Of a DNA stretch of 5,202 bases, positions 1 through 5,202 are shown piece after piece (position 1 is the stretch's first letter; every line of letters begins with the position of its first letter). The position numbers were made by a program, and so were the translations under genes. A model generated the notes under the pieces. The model saw only the letters and a program-made list of their open reading frames with translations. It did not search any database and was not told where the DNA came from. The DNA is from DASZHJ01 sp035263705 (GTDB lineage Bacteria > Pseudomonadota > Alphaproteobacteria > ATCC43930 > CGMCC-115725). The DNA is taken from contig DATFRA010000192.1 of NCBI GenBank assembly GCA_035263705.1, positions 1 to 5,202 on the forward strand, written 5' to 3'.

Positions 1-1994
1 TCGTGGGACCCTACCTCTCGGGCAAGACGACGTTGCTGGAGGCGTTGCTTTTCGCCACCGGCGCGATCAACCGGCGCGGTACCATCAAGGACGGCAACAC
101 GGTCGGCGACGCCTCGCCCGAGGCGCGGGCGCGCCAGATGACGACCGAGATCAACGTCGCCCATACGACCTACCTGGGCGATCCCTGGACCTTCCTCGAC
201 TGCCCCGGCTCCGTCGAACTCGCCTACGAGACTCAGATGGCGCTGCTCGCCGCCGACGTCGCGGTCGTCGTGTGCGAGCCGGAGGGCGACCGCGCGCTGA
301 CGCTGAGCCCGCTTTTCAAGTTCCTCGATGGGCACCAGATCCCGCACATGGTGTTCATCAACAAGCTCGACACCTCCGCGACCCGTGTGCGCGACGTGAT
401 GGCGGCGCTGCAGTCGGTCTCCGAGCGGCCGCTGGTGGTGCGCCAGGTGACCACGCGCGACGCCGAAGGCGCGATCACCGGCTATGTCGACCTCGTAAGC
501 GAGCGCGCCTACCAGTACAAGCCCGGCCACGCCTCCGACCTCGTGAAGCTGCCCGACGGTTTCTGGGACGCGGAGGGCCAGACCCGCACGAGCCTGGTGG
601 AGAAGCTCGCGGACTACGATGACAAGCTGCTGGAGCAGCTCCTGGAGGACGTGCAGCCCTCCAAGGCGGAGATCTACCAGCACCTCGCCAAGGATCTGCA
701 GCGCGACCTCATCGTGCCCGTGATGGTCGGTTCCGGCGCGCAGGAGCACGGCGTGCGTCGCCTGCTGAAGGCGCTCCGCCACGAGACGCCGGAGCCCACG
801 GCGACGGCGGCCCGTCTCGGCATCAAGGAGGGGAGCGAGACCGTCGCCCAGGTGATCAAGACCTATTACCCCGGTAATACCGGGAAGTTATCGTTGGCCC
901 GCGTGTGGCGCGGCACGGTGAGCGAGGGCATGACGCTGAACGGCGTCCGCGTCGGCGGCGTGCTGAAGGTGAACGGCGCCAAGCAGGAGAAGGTCGCTTC
1001 CGCCGACCTCGGCGAGGTGGTGGCGCTGGCGCGGCTCGAGGGCATCGGCACTGGCACGGTGCTGAGCTCGGGCGCCACTCCCCCGATATTGCCGAAGCCG
1101 CCGCGGCCGAAGCCGGTGTTCGGGCTTACTGTCATAGCGGAGAAGCGCGCCGACGACGTCAAGCTCTCGAGCGCGATCCAGAAGGTGATCGAGGAGGACC
1201 CGACGCTCGAGCTCCGTCACAGCGAGGACGGCCACGAGCTCGTGCTCTGGGGCCAGGGTGATATCCACCTGCAGATCGCCCTCGATCGGCTGCGCACGAA
1301 ATACAGCCTGCCCGCGAAGACGAAGCATCCGCAGGTGGGCTACCGCGAAACCATCCCCAAGCCCACGACCCAGCACTCCCGCTTCAAGCGTCAGACAGGC
1401 GGCCACGGGCAGTTCGCGGACATCGAGATCGAGGTGAGGCCGCTGCCGCGCGGCTCCGGCCACGCCTTCAAGAACTCGGTGGTGGGCGGCGCCATCCCCA
1501 AGAACTACATCCCCGCGGTCGAGGACGGCGTGAACGAGTACCTGGTGCGGGGACCGTTGGGATTCCCCGTGGTCGACGTCGCCGTCAATCTCGTCACCGG
1601 CCAGTTCCACGCCGTCGACAGCTCCGACCAGGCCTTCAAGACCTGCGGCCGCATGGCCATGAGCGAAGCCATGCCGAAATGCGACCCCGTACTGCTGGAG
1701 CCGATCCATCACGTGGAGATCTCGGTGCCGAACAGCTTCACGTCGAGGGTGCAGCGGCTGATCTCGGGCCGGCGCGGCCAGATCCTCGGCTACGACGCCA
1801 AGGAAGGCTGGACCGGCTGGGACACCGTGAGCGCCAACATGCCGCAGTCGGAGCTGCACGACCTCATCATGGAGCTGCGCTCGATCACGCTCGGCGTCGG
1901 CACCTACACCGAGCGCTTCGACCGCCTGCAGGAGCTCACCGGCAAGCTCGCGGAGAAGATCATGGCGACCCGCGCGGAGGCCGCGGCGGAGTAG
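1..1994 (+). CDS. Elongation factor G-like translational GTPase (EF-G2 type), 5'-partial
   Basis: This is an EF-G paralogue, a cytoplasmic GTPase expected to act on the ribosome, cut by the left edge. The first full codon is at position 3 (GTG). It is an internal Val just before the P-loop, not a start, so only a short N-terminal piece is missing. The visible 663 residues show the five-domain EF-G order. The G domain has the P-loop GPYLSGKT (2-9), a switch I Thr in QMTTEIN (45-51), G3 DCPGS (66-70), G4 NKLD (120-123) and a G5-like GSGA (243-246). Domain II follows at about 280-360 and domain III at about 373-440. Domain IV has TGGHGQF (465-471) and the tip segment GQFHAVDSS (533-541). Domain V is at about 568-645, with RRGQILGYD. 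The family's G3 is normally DTPGH; here the catalytic His is Ser70. That fits a specialised EF-G-like paralogue rather than the housekeeping fusA, which usually sits in the str operon with rpsL, rpsG and tuf. The family is clear; the exact role (translocation, recycling or other) is not. Confidence 0.93.
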   Translation, partial: VGPYLSGKTTLLEALLFATGAINRRGTIKDGNTVGDASPEARARQMTTEINVAHTTYLGDPWTFLDCPGSVELAYETQMALLAADVAVVVCEPEGDRALTLSPLFKFLDGHQIPHMVFINKLDTSATRVRDVMAALQSVSERPLVVRQVTTRDAEGAITGYVDLVSERAYQYKPGHASDLVKLPDGFWDAEGQTRTSLVEKLADYDDKLLEQLLEDVQPSKAEIYQHLAKDLQRDLIVPVMVGSGAQEHGVRRLLKALRHETPEPTATAARLGIKEGSETVAQVIKTYYPGNTGKLSLARVWRGTVSEGMTLNGVRVGGVLKVNGAKQEKVASADLGEVVALARLEGIGTGTVLSSGATPPILPKPPRPKPVFGLTVIAEKRADDVKLSSAIQKVIEEDPTLELRHSEDGHELVLWGQGDIHLQIALDRLRTKYSLPAKTKHPQVGYRETIPKPTTQHSRFKRQTGGHGQFADIEIEVRPLPRGSGHAFKNSVVGGAIPKNYIPAVEDGVNEYLVRGPLGFPVVDVAVNLVTGQFHAVDSSDQAFKTCGRMAMSEAMPKCDPVLLEPIHHVEISVPNSFTSRVQRLISGRRGQILGYDAKEGWTGWDTVSANMPQSELHDLIMELRSITLGVGTYTERFDRLQELTGKLAEKIMATRAEAAAE

Positions 1995-2002
1995 GGGCCT
2001 GC

Positions 2003-2551
2003 TCAGCCCTTCTTGTGGTCGCGCAGATAGGGCGCGAACAGGAAGGTGTAGTCCTCGGCGGGTTTCGCGCGAGCGCTGTGGCAGCCGAAGCAGGCGTCGA
2101 AGGATTTGACTTCGGCGTTGCGGGAGCCGTCGGGCTTGAATTCCGCGTATTCCCAATCGCCGTTCTGCTGCTTCTCCGTGTGGTCGGCGCCCCAGCCCTT
2201 GCCTTTCTTCTGCACGGCGACGCCGGTGAAATCGCCGTCCGGGATCATGCGCCCGTTCTTGTCCAGCACCGGCTCGCCATTGGCGTCCACCGTTGCCTTC
2301 TTGAACGCCATCACCAAAGTCGTTCCGTCGGGCATGGGTTGTCCGTATTTCGCCGCCTTGAGCGAGGCGCGGTCGACGTAAAAGAACCGCACCTGCTTTC
2401 GATCGGGACGATCGATCACGCCGTAGAGCGTGTAGCTCTTCTCGAAGCCCTGGGGGAATGCGATCCTGTCGGCACCCGCGCGCACCATGCCGGCGGGCGT
2501 CAGGGTGAGCGCGGCGATGCCCGTTGCCGCCGCAATCGTGCGCTTGCGCAT
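2003..2551 (-). CDS. Exported cytochrome P460-family haem protein
   Basis: A 182-residue protein with a Sec-type signal peptide: basic MRKR, a hydrophobic Ala/Leu stretch, and probable cleavage after AGA (25-27). A single c-type haem site, CFGCH (154-158), lies near the C-terminus, followed by a DYTF segment (168-171). A late CxxCH after a beta-rich N-terminal part with a PMPDGT motif (72-77) is typical of the cytochrome P460 / cytochrome c'-beta family. The studied P460 of Nitrosomonas oxidises hydroxylamine and has a Lys-haem cross-link; c'-beta relatives lack it and bind NO. K84 and K85 are nearby lysines, but I cannot assign a cross-linking residue without an alignment. Hydroxylamine or NO chemistry is therefore a family-level possibility only. 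The start is supported by a purine-rich GGAAGAGAG (complement of 2557-2565) upstream of ATG. The gene lies 18 bases downstream of the cupredoxin gene and is probably co-transcribed with it. It ends 8 bases from the stop of the convergent EF-G-like gene. Confidence 0.87.
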   Translation of the reverse strand: MRKRTIAAATGIAALTLTPAGMVRAGADRIAFPQGFEKSYTLYGVIDRPDRKQVRFFYVDRASLKAAKYGQPMPDGTTLVMAFKKATVDANGEPVLDKNGRMIPDGDFTGVAVQKKGKGWGADHTEKQQNGDWEYAEFKPDGSRNAEVKSFDACFGCHSARAKPAEDYTFLFAPYLRDHKKG

Positions 2552-2569
2552 TGGTGCTCTCTTCCGCTC

Positions 2570-2884
2570 TTACTTCACGCTGACCGCGATGGTCATGGTG
2601 TCGTGGTAGACGCACTGGATCTCGAACTTGCCGCGCTTCATCAGCGCGATCCGCTTGGTCTCCCCGGGCTTGATGTTGCCGGGATTGACGCCGTAGCCGA
2701 AGGTGGTCACGAGGGCGTCGTGATCGACCGTGTCGTCGTTGGTCAGCACCAGCACGTCGCCGCGCTTGGCCGCGATCTTGCCGGGCTGGAACTGCATGCC
2801 CTTCATGGTGACGGTGATGTCCGCGGCGCAGGCCGTGCCCGAGGCCAGGATCAGGCCCGCGAGTGCGTAGGCGATCGCGCGCAT
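2570..2884 (-). CDS. Periplasmic cupredoxin (type 1 copper protein)
   Basis: A 104-residue protein with an N-terminal signal peptide (MRAIAYALAGLILASGTACA, cleavage near residues 20-21), leaving about 84 residues of one cupredoxin domain. The expected type 1 copper ligands are visible: His55 in VDHDAL, then Cys91, His94 and Met97 in CVYHDTM. The C-x2-H-x2-M spacing is that of amicyanin-like cupredoxins rather than the C-x2-H-x4-M of plastocyanin. The N-terminal strand pattern (MQFQPGKIAAKRGDVLVLTNDD, abbreviated here as residues 30-51) also fits. Such proteins shuttle single electrons in the periplasm; the partner is not shown by sequence. It is the first gene of a probable two-gene unit with the P460-family gene just downstream, so the haem protein is the obvious candidate partner (inference). 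An AGGGGGA Shine-Dalgarno-like stretch lies about 7 bases before ATG. I considered a lipoprotein signal because of Cys19, but the residues before it do not form a lipobox. Confidence 0.9.
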   Translation of the reverse strand: MRAIAYALAGLILASGTACAADITVTMKGMQFQPGKIAAKRGDVLVLTNDDTVDHDALVTTFGYGVNPGNIKPGETKRIALMKRGKFEIQCVYHDTMTIAVSVK

Positions 2885-3022
2885 AGCCGTATCCCCCTGT
2901 GTTCCACGATCTGTTTCGCGGGAGCGTGGGCCCGGCTCCGGGGCCTTTCAATTGACAAAGCCGTGAGCGGGGGCGACAAGCTGAGACTGGATCGGGCGGG
3001 CACCAGGCTCGCGAGGGCGTGA

Positions 3023-3051
3023 TTTTGCGGCGCGCGTCAACGACGCTATAT
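3023..3051 (+). promoter_or_regulatory. Possible sigma-70-type promoter for msrP
   Basis: TTTTGC (3023-3028) and CTATAT (3046-3051) are separated by 17 bases and lie just upstream of the msrP start. They would give a short leader of roughly 20 bases that contains the ribosome binding site. The -35 match is weak and the call rests mainly on the -10-like element, its spacing and its position. Confidence 0.3.
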
Positions 3052-3068
3052 CCCCGGCCGGTCCATTC

Positions 3069-3073
3069 GGAGG
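3069..3073 (+). promoter_or_regulatory. Ribosome binding site fixing the msrP start
   Basis: GGAGG lies 5 bases before ATG at 3079. It decides between this start and an in-frame GTG at 3019. The GTG has a purine run only 1 base away and would place about 20 unlikely residues ahead of the Tat signal peptide. Confidence 0.75.
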
Positions 3074-3078
3074 CAGGC

Positions 3079-4056
3079 ATGTTGATCAAGCGGAAGCGCG
3101 GCTGGGAGATTCCCGAGCGCGAGGCGACGCCCGAGGCGGTCTACAACGACCGGCGCCGTCTGCTGAAGGCTATGGGCCTGGGCGCCATCGGTCTTTCCGT
3201 CGCGGGTCCGCTGGCCTCGTTCGCGGAAGCCGGCACGGATGCCACGGCGGACCCCTCAGCCGGCCTCTATCCCGTCAAGCGCAACGAGCGCTTCACCCTC
3301 GATCGTCCGGTGACCGACGCGAAGATCGTCGAGCACTACAACAACTTCTACGAGTTCGGCTCCCAGAAGGAGATCTACGACGAGGCACAGGCGCTGCCGA
3401 TCCGGCCCTGGACCGTGACCATCGACGGTATGGTGGAGAAGCCGATCACCATCGCGATCGACGATCTCCTGAAGCAGATGCCGCTCGAGGAGCGCGTGAT
3501 GCGCCACCGCTGCGTCGAGGCGTGGTCGATCGCCGTGCCCTGGAGCGGCTTCCCGATGAAGGCGCTGGTGGAGTTCGCCAAGCCGCTCGGCTCCGCGAAA
3601 TACGTCCGCACCGAGAGCTTCAACGATTCCAAGGTTGCCTCGGGCCAGAGGGCGTTCTGGTATCCCTGGCCCTATATCGAGGGCGTCACCATCGAGGAGG
3701 CGACCAACGAGCTCGCCTTCATGGTCACCGGCACCTATGGCAAGCCGCTGCCTAAGCAGAACGGCGCGCCGCTCCGCATGGAGCTCGCCTGGAAATACGG
3801 CTTCAAGTCGGCGAAGTCGATCGTCAAGTTCAGCTTCACCGATAAGCGTCCGGTCTCGTTCTGGGAGACGCTGCAGGGGAGCGAGTACGGCTTCTGGGCG
3901 AACGTGAACCCCGACGTGCCGCATCCCCGCTGGAGCCAGGCGAGCGAGCGGGTGCTTGGCATCGACGAGCGCCGGCCCACCTTGATCTGGAACGGCTACG
4001 GCGAGTTCGTCGCCTCGCTCTACGACAACCTCAAGAGCGAGCGGCTGTTCGCTTAG
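3079..4056 (+). CDS. msrP: Protein-methionine-sulfoxide reductase catalytic subunit MsrP (YedY)
   Basis: A 325-residue periplasmic molybdoenzyme of the sulfite oxidase fold. In known MsrP it reduces methionine sulfoxide residues in envelope proteins damaged by oxidants such as hypochlorite, using electrons from the quinone pool through the membrane haem protein MsrQ. A Tat signal peptide is clear: DRRRLLK (24-30), then a hydrophobic stretch, and probable cleavage after AEA (49-51). The molybdenum-ligating Cys is Cys145 in MRHRCVEAWS, followed by the family's VPWSGFPM (153-160). Further MsrP-type segments are FWYPWPYIEG (193-202), NGAPLRM (228-234) and WKYGFKSAKSI (238-248). The length is normal for the family and the reading frame is intact. 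The start is chosen for the strong Shine-Dalgarno sequence and the compact Tat n-region. No msrQ follows: the next element is a palindrome and then a minus-strand gene. The partner must be encoded elsewhere, or electrons come from another source. Confidence 0.96.
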   Translation: MLIKRKRGWEIPEREATPEAVYNDRRRLLKAMGLGAIGLSVAGPLASFAEAGTDATADPSAGLYPVKRNERFTLDRPVTDAKIVEHYNNFYEFGSQKEIYDEAQALPIRPWTVTIDGMVEKPITIAIDDLLKQMPLEERVMRHRCVEAWSIAVPWSGFPMKALVEFAKPLGSAKYVRTESFNDSKVASGQRAFWYPWPYIEGVTIEEATNELAFMVTGTYGKPLPKQNGAPLRMELAWKYGFKSAKSIVKFSFTDKRPVSFWETLQGSEYGFWANVNPDVPHPRWSQASERVLGIDERRPTLIWNGYGEFVASLYDNLKSERLFA

Positions 4057-4058
4057 TT

Positions 4059-4172
4059 TCGTACGTCCTTCGACGCGCTCGCTGCGGTCGCTTGCTCAGG
4101 ATGAGGGCGTTTGTTGAGCAAGACCCAATGCTCCTCATCCTGAGCAAGCGAAGCGCGTCGAAGGACGCACGA
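4059..4172. repeat. Long imperfect inverted repeat (REP-like palindrome) between convergent genes
   Basis: The left arm (4059-4106) and right arm (4133-4172) are reverse complements except for an extra 8 bases, CGCTGCGG (4080-4087), in the left arm and one A/C mismatch (4063 against 4168). The intervening loop is 26 bases. The core motifs CGTCCTTCGACGCGC and TGCTCAGGATGAGG resemble the dispersed intergenic palindromes common in alphaproteobacterial genomes (from memory, not searched). It fills most of the 135-base gap between msrP and the minus-strand amidohydrolase, where a folded RNA could end or stabilise transcripts from both sides. There is no U-tract on either strand, so it is not a standard intrinsic terminator. 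Confidence 0.88.
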
Positions 4173-4191
4173 TCCTAGCGCGATTACCGCG

Positions 4192-5202
4192 TCACGCTGC
4201 CTTGCGCAGAATTTCCGCCGCCGCATCGGCGAAAGTCTGACACCCCAGCACGATATCCACTTCCTTGGTGTCCTCGGCATAGTGGTGGCTGATGCCGGCG
4301 ACGCTGGGCACGAACAGCATGCCCGCGGGGATGTGACGCGCGAAGGTCTGCGCGTCGTGGCCGGCGGCGCTCGGGAGCCGCGTGTGGAGCTTGGGGGCGC
4401 GGCGCTCGGCCGCCGCCTCGAGCGCATCCTGGAAGCCCTTGTCCATGGCGTGGGGCGGCGTGCGCGAGACCGCCTCGAGCTCGACGCGGCAGGGCCCGCG
4501 CGCGTTCGCCTCGACGACCATCGCCTCGAGTGTCTTCTCCAATATCGCCAAGCGCTCGGGCTCGACGTCGCGGAACTGGAACAGCATCTCGGCCTTGCCG
4601 GGGATGACGCTGGGCGCGCCGGGATCGAGCGTGATCTTTCCGGTGGTCCAGACGGACCGCGGCCCCACGACCTTGGGGAAGCGCTCCTCGACCATGTTGC
4701 AGAATTTGATGAGCGCCACGCCGGCGTCCTTGCGCACCGCCATGCGCGTGGTGCCGGCGTGGTTCTGCTGGCCGTGGAAGGTCAGGTTGTAGAGGTGGAT
4801 GCCGACGATGCCCGTGACGATGCCGAGCCGCAGCCCACCGCTGTCGAGCGTGTCGCCCTGCTCGACATGCGCCTCGAGGTAGCCGACGTAGCGCTTGGGG
4901 TCGAGGCATTCGCGCGGCCGGCCCGCGAGCCCTGCCTCGGCGAGCGCCTCGCGCAGAGGCTTCCCAGTCTGCCGGTTGCGCGTCTTGTCGATCGCGTCTT
5001 CGCTGAGCTCGCCGCAGAAAGAGCGGCTGCCGAGCAGCGAGCCGTAGTGACCCTCCTCATCGGCCCAGGCGCCAACCTCGATGCCGAAGCCCGCGGTCGC
5101 CTTGTCCTCGGCAAAGGCGCGCGCAACCTCGAGCCCATAGAGCACGCCCATCGAGCCGTCGAGCCAGCCGGAATAGGGCTGTGTCTCCACATGCGAGCCC
5201 AG
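4192..5202 (-). CDS. M20-family Zn-dependent amidohydrolase (hydantoinase/carbamoylase or allantoate type), 5'-partial
   Basis: A dinuclear zinc amidase of the group that includes N-carbamoyl-L-amino acid hydrolase, beta-ureidopropionase and allantoate amidohydrolase. The frame stays open to the right edge and the first visible codons read LGSHVETQP, so the GTG at 5190 is internal (the Val of GSHVET). The window holds 336 residues; family members are usually a little over 400, so roughly 80 N-terminal residues are missing. Motifs in order, counted from the edge codon, are: GSHVET (2-7, metal His4), LDG (14-16, bridging Asp15), DEEG (48-51), EAHVEQG (110-116, His112), NHAGTTRM (147-154, in the dimerisation domain), PSAAGHDAQ (277-285) and GISHHYAED (303-311, C-terminal metal His). 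These support the family strongly. The substrate (carbamoyl amino acid, allantoate or ureido compound) cannot be told from sequence alone, and no purine or pyrimidine catabolic neighbour is visible. The HxD motif normal in this family reads HVE here. Confidence 0.92.
   Translation of the reverse strand: MGSHVETQPYSGWLDGSMGVLYGLEVARAFAEDKATAGFGIEVGAWADEEGHYGSLLGSRSFCGELSEDAIDKTRNRQTGKPLREALAEAGLAGRPRECLDPKRYVGYLEAHVEQGDTLDSGGLRLGIVTGIVGIHLYNLTFHGQQNHAGTTRMAVRKDAGVALIKFCNMVEERFPKVVGPRSVWTTGKITLDPGAPSVIPGKAEMLFQFRDVEPERLAILEKTLEAMVVEANARGPCRVELEAVSRTPPHAMDKGFQDALEAAAERRAPKLHTRLPSAAGHDAQTFARHIPAGMLFVPSVAGISHHYAEDTKEVDIVLGCQTFADAAAEILRKAA

Larger units (their letters stand above)
2885..3078. promoter_or_regulatory. 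Divergent intergenic region between the cupredoxin unit and msrP
   Basis: These 194 bases separate the start of the minus-strand cupredoxin gene from the start of plus-strand msrP, so promoters for both directions should lie here. The region is more mixed in composition than the genes and includes an AT-rich patch around 2946-2959 with CAATTG and TTGACA (2952-2957). A GC-rich imperfect hairpin sits at about 2929-2945. No convincing minus-strand -35/-10 pair was found, and no operator for a known regulator could be recognised. Confidence 0.6.

Noticed and set aside
3..5. GTG as the start codon of the EF-G-like gene
   Set aside because: It directly precedes the P-loop glycine. Real family members have several residues before this, so the gene continues beyond the left edge.
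870..884. Perfect 6-base inverted repeat CCCGGT-AAT-ACCGGG inside the EF-G-like gene
   Set aside because: It is short, lies within conserved domain II coding sequence (YYPGNTGK) and has no U-tract. Coding constraint and high GC explain it.
2929..2945. GC-rich imperfect hairpin followed by TTT, as a terminator
   Set aside because: It lies upstream of both divergent genes, so there is no plus-strand transcript to end there. The stem is short and bulged.
2952..2957. Perfect TTGACA as a -35 box for msrP
   Set aside because: No acceptable -10 hexamer is found 16-18 bases downstream; the sequence there is GC-rich with GACAAG at best.
3019..3021. GTG as an upstream start for msrP
   Set aside because: The purine run is only 1 base away, and the extension would place 20 poorly fitting residues ahead of the Tat signal. 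GGAGG at 3069-3073 supports ATG 3079.
1679..3022. A 447-codon open frame on the plus strand
   Set aside because: It overlaps the end of the EF-G-like gene in another frame and is antisense to two well-supported exported proteins. No family is recognisable.
888..3089. A 733-codon open frame on the minus strand spanning several genes
   Set aside because: It runs antisense to the EF-G-like gene, out of frame through the P460 and cupredoxin genes, and across the intergenic region. Its translation is Arg/His/Gly-rich with no domain, as expected from high GC.
4184..4909. A 241-codon open frame on the minus strand within the amidohydrolase
   Set aside because: It is a different frame of the same strand, with Arg-rich translation. 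The frame with intact M20 motifs is the real gene.

Overview
The window is GC-rich and densely coding. It looks like chromosomal DNA of an alphaproteobacterium, probably of the Rhizobiales/Rhodospirillales type. This rests on the EF-G-like paralogue with a DCPGS motif, a Tat-exported MsrP, a hydantoinase/carbamoylase-type M20 peptidase, and an intergenic palindrome of the kind scattered through such genomes. The genus cannot be fixed from the sequence alone. I see no mobile element, CRISPR array, tRNA or rRNA.

Layout. Positions 1-1994 (+) hold most of an EF-G-like translational GTPase whose first codons lie off the left edge. Eight bases later, and convergent with it, is a two-gene minus-strand unit: an exported small cupredoxin (2884-2570) followed after 17 bases by an exported cytochrome P460-family c-type haem protein (2551-2003). 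A 194-base divergent intergenic region (2885-3078) separates this unit from a plus-strand msrP (3079-4056), the Tat-exported molybdopterin subunit of the periplasmic methionine-sulfoxide reductase. Between msrP and the next gene is a long imperfect inverted repeat (4059-4172). Last comes a minus-strand M20-family zinc amidohydrolase (4192-5202), whose N-terminus lies off the right edge.

How the genes may work together. The middle three genes all encode exported redox proteins: copper, haem and molybdenum. The cupredoxin and P460 protein are probably co-transcribed and could form a small electron-transfer pair. msrP is divergent from them and could share regulatory DNA. The usual membrane partner gene msrQ does not follow msrP here. 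The EF-G-like protein and the amidohydrolase look unrelated to this cluster.

Most noteworthy points: the cupredoxin/P460 pair, the EF-G paralogue lacking the catalytic G3 histidine, the palindrome with an 8-base insertion in one arm, and an HxD-to-HxE change in the amidohydrolase. None of these alone proves a new system. The cupredoxin/P460/msrP cluster is the best candidate for an under-described function.
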